From NCBI GenBank assembly GCA_934153805.1, contig CAKPFO010000039.1, positions 1-15,578 on the forward strand: 15,578 bases of DNA, given 5' to 3'. Origin of the DNA: an uncultured Clostridia bacterium. Lineage in GTDB: Bacteria > Bacillota > Clostridia > TANB77 > CAG-508. The notes under the pieces were generated by a model that worked only from the letters and a program-made list of their open reading frames with translations, ran no database searches and was not told where the DNA came from. This document shows positions 5,173 through 13,588 of this stretch, one piece after another; within the stretch, counting starts at the first letter, position 1; every line of letters starts with the position of its first letter. The translations under genes were made by a program, and so were the position numbers.

Positions 5173-6462
5173 CATTATTATGTTACTCATTATTTCTTCA
5201 CTTACTTGGTTTAATACTTCTTTTTCTGGAGATTTTGATTGGCACTTTGAATAATCTAATGGTTTTCCATAATTTACTGTTACTCTTGTGAATGGCTTAA
5301 AACTTCCTTTTATTCCTACAGGTATTACAGTGCTTCCTGTTCTAACAGCCATAAATGCAGCACCGTTTTTTATTGCAGCACCTTTAGCTAAACCTTTTCT
5401 TGTTCCTTCTGGGAAGATTCCTAATATTCCATTTTCTTTTAGAACTTTAAAGCTTCTTTTCATTGCTTCTATATCTTGTGCATTTCTTTTTATTGGTATA
5501 CAGTCAAATAGGTGTGCTAGCCAATTAAGTATTACAGATCTACACAAGTCTTCTTTACCAACAAAGCAAACTTTTCTTTTTGTAAATAATACTATTGCTG
5601 CTGCATCCAAGTAATTTATGTGATTAGCACATATTATGTATGGCTTATCGTCTTCTATATTTTCTTCCCCAACTTTTTTTACTCTATATACAATCCTATA
5701 TAATCCTCGTAAAAAAGCTTTTACCATTTTATATTCTATTTGCTTCCATTTTGTATCTGGACGTGGCGTATATACTTTTTTTCTATGTTCTATTTCTTTT
5801 TGCTTTTTTCTTATTATCTTCTTTACTTGATTTTTCACTTGATTTATAGATAAATTTGTAGTATCTATTACTGTTGCATCTTCTGCAACTTTTAGTGCAC
5901 CGATTTCTTTTTCTTTATCATTTTTATCTCGTATTTGAATATTTTTTAATACCTCTTCATACGACATTTCTATACCTTTTTGTTTGCATTCTTTATATCT
6001 TCTTTTTGCTCTTTCTTCCTCATCAGCATCTAAATAGATTTTTACATCAGCTTTAGGGAATACATATGTGCCTATATCTCTACCTTCCATTATAACATCT
6101 TTTCCCATAGCTAATTTTCTTTGTAATTCTACTAATTTTAATCTTACCTCTACAATTGAAGAAACTTGAGATACTATTTGGCTTACTTCTTTACTCCTAA
6201 TTTGAGTAGTTACATCTTCTCCATTTAATAAAATAGTTTGTTTAGATTTTTCATTTTTTATATCTATTTCTATTTTATCTAGTAACTCTATTATTTTTTC
6301 TTTTTCTTCTAACTTAATATTATTATTTAACATCGCGAGAGCAACACATCTATATGTTGCTCCTGTATCTATATTTATTAATCCCATGTGTTTTGAAATT
6401 AATGCTGTTATTGTTCCTTTACCTGTACCTGCAGGTCCGTCAATTGCTACTATAAATGACAT
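5161..6462 (-). CDS. cmk: Fused cytidylate kinase and 1-acylglycerol-3-phosphate acyltransferase
   Basis: A 433-residue protein with two enzymes in one chain. Residues 1-220 are cytidylate kinase, which phosphorylates CMP and dCMP: P-loop GPAGTGKG (9-16), DTGATYR (32-38), EGRDIG (126-131) and the RRYKE lid. Residues of about 240-433 are a PlsC acyltransferase, which makes phosphatidic acid from lysophosphatidic acid: NHINYLD with catalytic H281 and D286, and FPEGTR (350-355). The linker (about 205-245) is lysine-rich. In many clostridia cmk and plsC are separate neighbours, often with ispH before rpsA; here they are fused and ispH is absent. Both active sites look intact. The frame is open throughout, so the fusion does not depend on a frameshift. 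The ribosome binding site is AGAGGA. Confidence 0.93.
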   Translation of the reverse strand: MSFIVAIDGPAGTGKGTITALISKHMGLINIDTGATYRCVALAMLNNNIKLEEKEKIIELLDKIEIDIKNEKSKQTILLNGEDVTTQIRSKEVSQIVSQVSSIVEVRLKLVELQRKLAMGKDVIMEGRDIGTYVFPKADVKIYLDADEEERAKRRYKECKQKGIEMSYEEVLKNIQIRDKNDKEKEIGALKVAEDATVIDTTNLSINQVKNQVKKIIRKKQKEIEHRKKVYTPRPDTKWKQIEYKMVKAFLRGLYRIVYRVKKVGEENIEDDKPYIICANHINYLDAAAIVLFTKRKVCFVGKEDLCRSVILNWLAHLFDCIPIKRNAQDIEAMKRSFKVLKENGILGIFPEGTRKGLAKGAAIKNGAAFMAVRTGSTVIPVGIKGSFKPFTRVTVNYGKPLDYSKCQSKSPEKEVLNQVSEEIMSNIIMLTK

Positions 6463-6478
6463 ATTTTTTCCTCTTTTC

Positions 6479-6549
6479 TTAAACTATTATAGACGGGTAT
6501 TTAAGTTTTCTATTAAACTAAAACGCCCCGTCCTTAATAGTTTAATAGA
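6479..6549. repeat. Nested, mutually exclusive inverted repeats ahead of cmk-plsC
   Basis: Arms 6479-6497 and 6527-6545 pair at 17 of 19 positions and enclose ACGGG/CCCGT. A second, perfect 12-bp inverted repeat pairs 6509-6520 with 6538-6549 and competes for the same right-hand arm. On the plus strand the second hairpin is followed by seven T (6550-6556). On the minus strand, the coding direction, there is no T run. The element fills almost the whole 92-base gap between two genes. Confidence 0.7.
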
Positions 6550-6554
6550 TTTTT

Positions 6555-7373
6555 TTATTTGGGCAATTCTATAGATTTAGCTATCACTGTTATTTTTTGT
6601 ACACTCATTGTTGTTTGTTTTTCTATTTCTTTTACACATTTTTCTTTAAATCCTTTTAATTCTTTTATTACATTATGTCCATAATATACGGCAACCTCCA
6701 TATATATGTATGGTCCTTCTCCATAGTTTTCTACTCTTGTTCTTATAACTCTAGCAATGCCATCTTCCCTTTTTGCTTGATACTCTACAAGTTGCCTAAA
6801 CACTGTGTCTGATATTGTAAAATTTCCCAAGTAACTAAATGTAGGTCTTATTATAGATTTTTCTGATATATATGGCTTATTTCCACTTCCTTTTGATTTA
6901 AATATTTGAAGTGGGTCTAATATATACCCTGAGAAGTCTTTTTTTATTTCAAATGTTGGTACTGGTATAACATGTTTTCCTTGAGTAACCCTTATATTTC
7001 TTGCTGTATCCATTTCATCTTTTGTAGCAACCTCATTTATATATATTGTTTTTTCTATTGGTGGCAATTCTAAATTTTCTGCAATTTTCTTAACCATTCC
7101 ATCTGAAGTTCCAAGTATTAGTATCGAATCTGGTTTATATTTTTTTAATGCTTTAATCATTTCTTTTCTTTCTTTTTCATCTATAAAAATTGCATGTTTT
7201 ACTGTTTCTATTTTAGTTGGAGCTTTTTTAGCTGATTCTCCTGCTACCACTGCATTTTCATTTACTAATAATCCATCATCTATTATATATGATATATTGT
7301 TTTCTCCTGCAACCATTTGTGCACGATAACTTTTACCTGTTCCTGATGGTCCAACAAACGCATAAACTCTCAT
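6555..7373 (-). CDS. P-loop NTPase fused to an Asp23/Gls24-type domain
   Basis: The protein starts MRVYAFVGPSGTGKS, with a Walker A motif within the first 15 residues, and has an ATP-binding region over about 1-190. The final 85 residues (FTISDTVFRQLV to VQKITVIAKSI) follow the Asp23/Gls24 (DUF322) pattern found in Gram-positive envelope proteins. I chose the ATG at 7373 because TGGAGG lies just upstream. An ATG at 7397, overlapping the previous stop, would add eight residues but would lie upstream of that binding site. It is translationally close to the glycosyltransferase upstream, suggesting a joint envelope role. I infer an ATP-dependent envelope or stress function; the biochemical activity of this family is not known to me. 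Confidence 0.7.
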   Translation of the reverse strand: MRVYAFVGPSGTGKSYRAQMVAGENNISYIIDDGLLVNENAVVAGESAKKAPTKIETVKHAIFIDEKERKEMIKALKKYKPDSILILGTSDGMVKKIAENLELPPIEKTIYINEVATKDEMDTARNIRVTQGKHVIPVPTFEIKKDFSGYILDPLQIFKSKGSGNKPYISEKSIIRPTFSYLGNFTISDTVFRQLVEYQAKREDGIARVIRTRVENYGEGPYIYMEVAVYYGHNVIKELKGFKEKCVKEIEKQTTMSVQKITVIAKSIELPK

Positions 7374-7393
7374 TTTTTGATTATTCCTCCATT

Positions 7394-8896
7394 TCACTTT
7401 TCTATTAATGCAAAACTGTATTGGAATCCATGATATTTAGTGCTATACTTTCTTTTATCTATAACATTTATCTCATATTTATTTTGTATTTTCTCTAATA
7501 GTCCATAACTATCAGCATCTAATACCCATATTCTTCCTTCGACATTTTGTAAATCTTCTAGATTGTAAATAGTTTTCATATGTTTGCCAAATGCCTTATA
7601 TGCTTCTTCTACATTCCAAAATGATTCATCATAAAAATACAAAAAATTGTCAGGGAAATTTGCTGATACTACAAATCCACTACCCTCATTAGAGCAAACT
7701 AGAATGTCTCCTTCTTTTACATTTTCTCTTAAGTATTCAAATGGCTTTTGATTTGTTTCATTATAATTGTCTTTGCATAAGTTTGATGTTATAAAAATTC
7801 CGGTTATTATGCACAAAACACATATTATCATCGTTATATACTTATTGCCCTTTTTAGCTATAGCATATGACATTACAAATATAACTAAACCTGTAACGCA
7901 TAGCATATATCTCGCATATATTATTGGAGTGTTTAGAACTACAGACATTGCACAAGCTCCAAGAATTACTCCTATATACACAACAATTGACAATTTTACT
8001 GCAAGATTTTCTTTCTCTTCATTTTTTATATTTCGTACACATGTATATACTAAATACCCCAATATCACTATACTAAACAATATGGCATATGTATCTGATG
8101 TATACTTTGTTTTTTCTAAGTTTCCTGTAAATTGAAATGTAAGAAACTCTATTATAGTATCTGGAAATTTAAGATAAATCCAAAAATGTGTAGATGACAT
8201 TTGTTTCATCTGTCCCAATAATGATATTATCCAAGGAAGATATAATGTAATTTGTAATATTCCACATATTATGAATATTTTTATTTCATATGTAAATTTT
8301 TTGTTTTTTACAGCTTTTGTCACAAAATATATGAACATAATCAAATTTACAATTCCTGCTGCCATTAATCCATAATAATGTGTATATGCTGATGCCAAAC
8401 TACAAATCGTAAATATTATCCAATTTTTTATTTGCTTGTTACCTTGATTTTTATAAATCCTATATGCGTATATGCTCATTACAGTAACCAATAGCATTGC
8501 AAACGTGTACATTCTTATCTCTGCCGTATATACTACTATTGTTGGTAAGAAAAAACTAAAAAACGAAAATAGTATTCCTACATTTTTACCAAAATCTTTT
8601 CTGATATGTGTAAATCCTAAAATTCCCACGATTACTGCACATATATATGAAAATAACCTATAACATATAATTTGGTTTCCAAATATTAAGTTTATTATAT
8701 GTAACATCCAATAGTATAATACTGGATGAACGTCATTTGCACCTATTGTCCATATTTCTTTAAATGTATGATTTGCTATTGCTACAGAATAACTCTCATC
8801 AAACCATAAATTGTTGTGAAATACTGGTATTGCTACAAATATCATTCCTATTATAATTACTACTATATGTAAAATATCTTTTTTATCTAATCTCAT
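7394..8896 (-). CDS. GT39-like multi-pass membrane glycosyltransferase
   Basis: 500 residues with about ten hydrophobic segments and the signature of GT-C enzymes of the PMT/ArnT type. An acidic pair sits in the first outside loop (WFDESYS, about residues 32-38), followed by DVHPVLYYWML and AEIRMY. Such enzymes move a sugar from a polyprenyl-phosphate carrier to a protein or cell-wall polymer outside the membrane. The C-terminal 110 residues form a soluble region. The acceptor cannot be told from sequence. A good promoter (TAGACA, 17 bases, TATAAT) precedes it, and its stop codon lies next to the start of the P-loop/Asp23 gene, so the two form an operon. The ribosome binding site is AAAGGAAAT. 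Confidence 0.82.
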   Translation of the reverse strand: MRLDKKDILHIVVIIIGMIFVAIPVFHNNLWFDESYSVAIANHTFKEIWTIGANDVHPVLYYWMLHIINLIFGNQIICYRLFSYICAVIVGILGFTHIRKDFGKNVGILFSFFSFFLPTIVVYTAEIRMYTFAMLLVTVMSIYAYRIYKNQGNKQIKNWIIFTICSLASAYTHYYGLMAAGIVNLIMFIYFVTKAVKNKKFTYEIKIFIICGILQITLYLPWIISLLGQMKQMSSTHFWIYLKFPDTIIEFLTFQFTGNLEKTKYTSDTYAILFSIVILGYLVYTCVRNIKNEEKENLAVKLSIVVYIGVILGACAMSVVLNTPIIYARYMLCVTGLVIFVMSYAIAKKGNKYITMIICVLCIITGIFITSNLCKDNYNETNQKPFEYLRENVKEGDILVCSNEGSGFVVSANFPDNFLYFYDESFWNVEEAYKAFGKHMKTIYNLEDLQNVEGRIWVLDADSYGLLEKIQNKYEINVIDKRKYSTKYHGFQYSFALIEK

Positions 8897-8929
8897 TTTT
8901 TCATTTCCTTTGCTATTTATTTGTGTTTC

Positions 8930-8958
8930 ATTATATCATTATGAAAAAAAAATGTCTA
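8930..8958 (-). promoter_or_regulatory. Promoter of the GT39-like operon
   Basis: The minus strand reads TAGACA (8958-8953), 17 bases, TATAAT (8935-8930), with TGA directly before the -10 box (extended -10). Confidence 0.65.
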
Positions 8959-9037
8959 CAATTTTTGAAGTCAAAAGTAATTAATTGTTTTTTACTCTAT
9001 TCTCTTTTATAATTTCTGTGTTTGTTTAATTTAGTTA

Positions 9038-9072
9038 AAGTAAAAGGTCAAGCATTGCTTGACCTTTTACTT
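9038..9072. terminator. Perfect 16-bp hairpin at the end of the 127-residue gene
   Basis: The arms at 9038-9053 and 9057-9072 are fully complementary with a 3-base loop, and the stem overlaps the stop codon of the gene at 9071. Only short T runs are present, inside the stem. It probably ends or protects the minus-strand transcript, and could act in both directions. Confidence 0.65.
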
Positions 9073-9454
9073 ATTCTTGTAACTTTTTTTCAATTTCCTT
9101 TAGTCTTTTGTTGGAGATAGAAATATAGACTAACATCGTGTCAATGTTTTGATTTATTGTAAAGATTGACGTTTCTTTTTGACCTTTTAAAACGCTTATC
9201 TTTACATTCTGCTGTGTGTCGTCTTTCTGATTTACCTTGTCACATACTGTCATAAGATATTCCGGTGTCAGACTTTCAAGCATCATTTTCACCGTCTCAC
9301 ATGATGGCATAAAAACCTGAATTTCCTTCCAGTCAACATTGTCGCAGCAAATTGATTTTAAGCAAGTATCCATCAACTCTATTATTTCATTCCGCTTTGT
9401 TTCTTCTACCTCCTGTAAAATTTCACTTATCTTTTTTGTCTTTGTGTTCCTCAT
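9071..9454 (-). CDS. Unrecognised 127-residue protein under a very strong promoter
   Basis: I do not recognise a family. The first 35 residues are charged and helical (KISEILQEVEETKRNEIIELMDT). A cysteine group follows at 31, 36 and 37, with further cysteines at 52 and 71. The middle (SLTPEYLMTVCDKV) looks globular. The C-terminal 20 residues (SNKRLKEIEKKLQE) look like a coiled-coil helix. There is no signal peptide or membrane segment, so it should be cytoplasmic. The ATG follows AAAAAGGAG at good spacing. It stands alone between hairpin and promoter, beside a tandem repeat array, in the gap between two conserved blocks, which suggests an accessory gene. Confidence 0.75.
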   Translation of the reverse strand: MRNTKTKKISEILQEVEETKRNEIIELMDTCLKSICCDNVDWKEIQVFMPSCETVKMMLESLTPEYLMTVCDKVNQKDDTQQNVKISVLKGQKETSIFTINQNIDTMLVYISISNKRLKEIEKKLQE

Positions 9455-9507
9455 GATTTTTTCTCCTTTTTATAATTAAAAAAAAGATCTATACGTTACA
9501 TATCTAT

Positions 9508-9536
9508 ATTATAGCATGTTTGTTATCTTATGTCAA
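9508..9536 (-). promoter_or_regulatory. Perfect consensus, extended -10 promoter
   Basis: The minus strand reads TTGACA (9536-9531), 17 bases, TATAAT (9513-9508), with TGC before the -10 box. The leader then has a short ATATG/CGTAT hairpin followed by nine T (about 9477-9485), a possible weak attenuator before the ribosome binding site. Confidence 0.8.
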
Positions 9537-9556
9537 TTTCATGTTATACCAATTTG

Positions 9557-9733
9557 GTGCTCATTAGTCGAGTTATCTTTAGTAACATGTAGGTTTTTTT
9601 GTACTTATTAGCCGAGTTATCTATAGTAACATGCAGGGTTTTTGGCACTTATTAGCCGAGTCACCTATAGTAGCATGTAGGGTTGTTTAGCACTTATTAA
9701 CGAGTCACCTATAATAGCATTCAAGATTATTTG
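9557..9733. repeat. Four tandem 44-45 bp repeats
   Basis: The units are 9557-9600, 9601-9644, 9645-9689 and 9690-9733. All share a core close to CTTATTAGCCGAG, then TATCTATAGTAACATG or CACCTATAGTAGCATG. They are contiguous with no spacers and drift gradually, units 2 and 3 being closest. The unit length is not a multiple of three and no frame stays open, so they are not coding. Function unknown; possibly a protein-binding array, or a neutral tandem duplication. Confidence 0.85.
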
Positions 9734-9785
9734 TGCCAAATAACTCCATCCTCATTGACATTTTTTATTTTATTTGTAACAAACA

Positions 9786-9816
9786 AAAGAGAATTAGTTT
9801 TTTCCTAATTCTCTTT
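9786..9816 (-). terminator. Terminator of the family 2 glycosyltransferase gene
   Basis: AAAGAGAATTAG (9786-9797) pairs perfectly with CTAATTCTCTTT (9805-9816). On the minus strand it is followed by a T-rich tail, just after the stop codon at 9822. Confidence 0.8.
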
Positions 9817-9821
9817 ATTAA

Positions 9822-11051
9822 TTAATTTACCTCATTTATTTTTATATCTCTAACATGTTCAATTTTTTCCCATTTTGTGTCTCTCTTAAATAAACATTTA
9901 AAGTTTATTAATAGCCATGAGCCTAAGAACAATGGATAAAATGCTAAGCCTTTAATCATTGGTTTTATTGGCTTTTTGTCTAGTAACATAATTAGTATAG
10001 CCGTTAATATTGGTAATAAAAATGTTGGTATTAAATATCTTAAAATATTTATTAATAATTCTTGTGCTGTCATTCCTTGTACTGCAAATATTATAAAGTT
10101 TATTAATAATAATATTAATGTTATTACAAACATTGGTATACTACCTAGTATATATAAAAGTCCATCAAAATTCATTAATGTTTTCTTTTCTTTTACTGCC
10201 GCTGCTAAAAGTCCTGTATATTCTTTCATACATTGAATATGTCCTACTGTCCATCTTGATCTTTGTGTCCAAGATTGTTTAAAACCTGTTGGTTGTTCAT
10301 CATATACTATTGCATCTGTTGCCCATCCTAGTTTTCTACCGGCTATTATATTTTTTAACGAAAACTCTATGTCTTCAGTTAATGTCTTTGTATCCCATCC
10401 TGTAGGTTTTATTACATCAAATCTAACCATAAAACCTGTACCATTTAATAATGGAGATAAACCTAAGTTATATCTTGCCAAATGGTAAAATCTATTCATT
10501 GTCCAATAAAAAATTGCATATCCTGCTGTAATCCAGTTATCTGTTGGATTTTTTATATCACGGTAACCTTGTACAACATTTTCTCCTTGACATAGCTTTT
10601 TGTTCATTGCCTTTAAAAAGTTTTTATCTGCTATATTATCTGCATCAAACACACAGAACGCATCATATGGAGCATCTTCTTGTATTTTTTGTGCTAAAAA
10701 CCATTGTAGTGCATATCCTTTTGTTTTTTTATCTTCGTCAAATCTTTCATAAACTATTGCTCCTGCTTCTTTTGCAATTTTGGCTGTATTGTCTGTACAG
10801 TTATCAGCAATAACATATATATCATATAACTCTTTTGGATAATCTTGATTTTTTAAACTTTCTATTAAATTTGCAACTACATTTTCTTCGTTATGAGCTG
10901 GTATTATTGTCATAAAACGATTTTGTTTATCCTCTAATATTGGCTTCTCTTTAAATTTTATTAATGAACATATGCTTACTATTAATTGGTATAACCAAAA
11001 TATTGTTACTATCCATACTAATGCCATTTGTATTATATATAAATATTCCAT
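9822..11051 (-). CDS. Processive family 2 glycosyltransferase
   Basis: 409 residues. An N-terminal membrane segment (about 5-31) precedes a GT2 catalytic domain: IPAHNEE (50-56), DAD (136-138), TED (225-227) and QRSRW (263-267). The last is the mark of processive synthases such as cellulose, chitin-type and poly-GlcNAc synthases. Two or three C-terminal membrane helices (about 297-328, 338-360, 370-390) would form the export channel. I infer that it makes a cell-surface beta-linked polysaccharide from a UDP-sugar at the inner face of the membrane; the sugar cannot be told. No partner genes (deacetylase, PilZ protein) lie beside it. The ribosome binding site is AAAGGAA. It follows pnp but has a hairpin terminator between. 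Confidence 0.88.
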   Translation of the reverse strand: MEYLYIIQMALVWIVTIFWLYQLIVSICSLIKFKEKPILEDKQNRFMTIIPAHNEENVVANLIESLKNQDYPKELYDIYVIADNCTDNTAKIAKEAGAIVYERFDEDKKTKGYALQWFLAQKIQEDAPYDAFCVFDADNIADKNFLKAMNKKLCQGENVVQGYRDIKNPTDNWITAGYAIFYWTMNRFYHLARYNLGLSPLLNGTGFMVRFDVIKPTGWDTKTLTEDIEFSLKNIIAGRKLGWATDAIVYDEQPTGFKQSWTQRSRWTVGHIQCMKEYTGLLAAAVKEKKTLMNFDGLLYILGSIPMFVITLILLLINFIIFAVQGMTAQELLINILRYLIPTFLLPILTAILIMLLDKKPIKPMIKGLAFYPLFLGSWLLINFKCLFKRDTKWEKIEHVRDIKINEVN

Positions 11052-11090
11052 TTCTTATCGTATTCCTTTCTCAAGGCGTCAATTGATTGG

Positions 11091-11118
11091 AAAAGAATTA
11101 ACTAATTGTAATTCTTTT
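11091..11118 (-). terminator. Terminator after pnp
   Basis: AAAAGAATTA (11091-11100) pairs with TAATTCTTTT (11109-11118) around an 8-base loop. On the minus strand the stem ends in a T-rich stretch, upstream of the glycosyltransferase start. Confidence 0.55.
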
Positions 11119-11226
11119 TCAACCTTATTTCCTTGTTTATGATATCTATTTTATTAAGACATCATAAACATTATACTATTTTTAGTACTCTTTTGCAACT
11201 AGTTAAGAAATTATTAAGGATTTTGT

Positions 11227-13365
11227 TTACTCTTGAGCCTTTTCTTCGCTTTCCTCATTGTTTACTTCTAGTGCTTTCATGCTTAAATTTATTCTTCCTT
11301 GATTATCTATTTCAATTACTTTTACTGTCACTTCGTCTCCTACTGATAGTACGTCTTCTACTTTTTCTACTCTTTTACTTGATATTTTAGAAATGTGTAG
11401 TAAACCTTCTTTTCCTCCTCCAATGTCAACAAAAGCTCCAAAGTTCATTATTCTTGTAACTGTACCTTCATATATTCCGTCTACTTCGATTTCTCTTGCT
11501 ATGTCTTGTATCATTTTTAATGCTTTTTGTCCATCTTGTCCTTCTGTTGCATAGATACATACATTTCCATCTTCTTCGATGTCAATTTTTACACCTTTTG
11601 CTTCTTCAATTATTTTGTTTATCATTTTTCCTCCAGGTCCTATTACATCTTTTATTTTATCTACTGATATTTTTGTAGTAATAATCTTTGGAGCATATTT
11701 AGATATTTCTTTTCTTGGTTCTGCTAATACTGGTAACATTATTTCATCTAATATATAGTCTCTTGCTACTTTTGTTCTTTCAAATGCTTCTTTAATTATG
11801 TCATATGTTAAACCATCACATTTTATATCTACTTGGATAGCTGTTATTCCTTCTTTTGTTCCACCAACTTTAAAGTCCATATCTCCAAAGAAATCTTCTA
11901 TTCCTTGAATGTCTGTAAGCATTATGTATTCATTTGGATTTTCTTTACTTGTTACTAATCCTGTTGATATACCTGCTACTGGTCTTTTTATTGGAACACC
12001 GGCATCCATTAATGCTAATGTGCTTCCGCAAATACTTGCTTGTGATGTTGAACCATTTGAAGATAATATTTCTGATACAACACGAATTGCATATGGAAAT
12101 TCTTCTTCTGATGGTAATACTGGAACTAATGCTTTTTCTGCTAAAGCACCATGACCTATTTCTCTTCTTCCTGGACCACGAGATGGTCTTGCTTCTCCTA
12201 CTGAATATGATGGGAAATTATAGTGGTGTATATATCTTTTTTCTGTTTCTTCATCTACGCCATCAAGCATTTGTGCTTCACTCTTCATTCCAAGTGTAGC
12301 TATACTCATTGCTTGTGTTTGTCCTCTTGTAAATAATGCACTACCATGGACTCTAGGTAATAATCCTACCTCGCAAGAAAGTGGTCTTATTTCGTCTAAT
12401 CTTCTTCCATCTGGACGTTTATGTTCTACAAATATCATCTCTCTTACGCATTCTTTTTCTAGGTCATGTACAGAGTCTGCTATATCTTGTTTTCTTGCTT
12501 CTTGTTCTTCTTCTCCATATTTATTCATTACATATTCTGTAATAGCTTCTGTTATTTTTTCTATATTTTCGTCACGAGTTTCTTTATCTTTAGCTTGTAC
12601 ATCTTGGTACATTCTGTCTTTAAATTCTTTTCTTATTTCTTCATAGAATTCTGGGTCAACTCCAAAATGTTTATATTCAAATTTTGGTTTTCCTATGTCT
12701 TCTTGAATTTCTTTTATAAATTTGCAAAGTTTTTTAATTTCTACATGTGCTGCTTTTATTGCATCTAACATAGTGTCGTTTGGTATTTCATCAGCTCCTG
12801 CCTCTATCATTGTTATTTTTTCTTCTGTTGCAGCTACTGTTAATGTTAATCTTGATTTTTCTCTTTGTTCTACTGTTGGGTTTATAACTATTTGTCCGTC
12901 TACATATCCAACATTTACTGCTGCTGTTGGTCCTCCAAATGGTATGTCTGATATTGCTAGAGCTGCTGCTGCACCTATCATTGCACAAACCTCTGGTGAG
13001 TTATCTTGTTCTACAGATAATACTGTTGCTACAACACATACATCATTTCTAAAATCCTTTGGAAATAGTGGTCTTAATGGTCTATCTATTGCTCTTGATA
13101 CTAATATTGCTTTGTCAGCTGGTTTTCCTTCTCTTTTTAAGAAGCTTCCTGGTATTTTGCCTACTGCATATAGTTTTTCTTCATAATCTACTGAAAGTGG
13201 AAAAAAGTCTATTCCTTCTTTTGGTTCTTTTGCAGCTGTAACATTTACCATTACAACTGTATCTCCATAACGAACTACAACGCTTCCATTTGTTAGTTCT
13301 GCAATTTTTCCTGATTCTATTGTCAATTTTCTTCCTGCTAATTCTGTTTCATATACTTTAAACAT
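11227..13365 (-). CDS. pnp: Polyribonucleotide nucleotidyltransferase (PNPase)
   Basis: 712 residues, the normal length. In order: first RNase PH domain (from about 10), the helical PNPase linker, second RNase PH domain (from about 310, with KRPDGRR, RVHGSALFTRGQTQ and the catalytic DIQGIEDFFGDMDFKVGGT region), KH domain (about 555-620, VIGPGGKMINKI) and S1 domain (about 622-692, YEGTVTRIMNFGAFVDI and EGLLHIS). The enzyme degrades RNA 3' to 5' with phosphate and can add tails. It sits directly after rpsO, the conserved rpsO-pnp order, with an rpsO terminator between. The ribosome binding site is AAGGAG. The C-terminus is a short acidic tail. Confidence 0.98.
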   Translation of the reverse strand: MFKVYETELAGRKLTIESGKIAELTNGSVVVRYGDTVVMVNVTAAKEPKEGIDFFPLSVDYEEKLYAVGKIPGSFLKREGKPADKAILVSRAIDRPLRPLFPKDFRNDVCVVATVLSVEQDNSPEVCAMIGAAAALAISDIPFGGPTAAVNVGYVDGQIVINPTVEQREKSRLTLTVAATEEKITMIEAGADEIPNDTMLDAIKAAHVEIKKLCKFIKEIQEDIGKPKFEYKHFGVDPEFYEEIRKEFKDRMYQDVQAKDKETRDENIEKITEAITEYVMNKYGEEEQEARKQDIADSVHDLEKECVREMIFVEHKRPDGRRLDEIRPLSCEVGLLPRVHGSALFTRGQTQAMSIATLGMKSEAQMLDGVDEETEKRYIHHYNFPSYSVGEARPSRGPGRREIGHGALAEKALVPVLPSEEEFPYAIRVVSEILSSNGSTSQASICGSTLALMDAGVPIKRPVAGISTGLVTSKENPNEYIMLTDIQGIEDFFGDMDFKVGGTKEGITAIQVDIKCDGLTYDIIKEAFERTKVARDYILDEIMLPVLAEPRKEISKYAPKIITTKISVDKIKDVIGPGGKMINKIIEEAKGVKIDIEEDGNVCIYATEGQDGQKALKMIQDIAREIEVDGIYEGTVTRIMNFGAFVDIGGGKEGLLHISKISSKRVEKVEDVLSVGDEVTVKVIEIDNQGRINLSMKALEVNNEESEEKAQE

Positions 13366-13550
13366 ATCTTTCTCCTTTTCTGGGTTCTCCCCTTTTACAT
13401 TTTATAATACTTTAATTAGATGTAACCTCTACAATGTGTTGAATCTCTACTAATTTTACCTTTAAAATTTCATTTTCTATTTTCAGCATATTGTACAAGC
13501 TACTATTCTAATTAAAAGTATTTTTACACACCCTTTAATATACAGAAAAC

Positions 13551-13581
13551 AGGACGTTTTACTCATTTTGCAAAACGTCCT
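13551..13581 (-). terminator. Terminator or processing hairpin after rpsO
   Basis: AGGACGTTTT (13551-13560) pairs perfectly with AAAACGTCCT (13572-13581). On the minus strand it is followed by GTTTTC. The short T run suggests partial read-through into pnp, as is common for this gene pair. Confidence 0.7.
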
Positions 13582-13588
13582 AACTGTT

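Noticed and set aside
7374..7397. The upstream ATG at 7397 as the start of the P-loop/Asp23 gene
   Set aside because: The GGAGG ribosome binding site lies inside these eight codons and points to the ATG at 7373. The Walker A motif also sits at the usual distance from that start. Not fully excluded.
9557..9733. CRISPR array
   Set aside because: The 44-45 bp units are directly contiguous and diverge along their whole length. There are no unique spacers, and no cas genes are nearby.
11055..11085. TTGACG-17-GATAAG as the promoter of the family 2 glycosyltransferase
   Set aside because: The -10 box would lie almost at the start codon and leave no room for the ribosome binding site.
12791..12988. 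A 65-codon minus-strand frame inside pnp
   Set aside because: An out-of-phase shadow of pnp rich in Ser, Asn and Arg, with no initiation signals.
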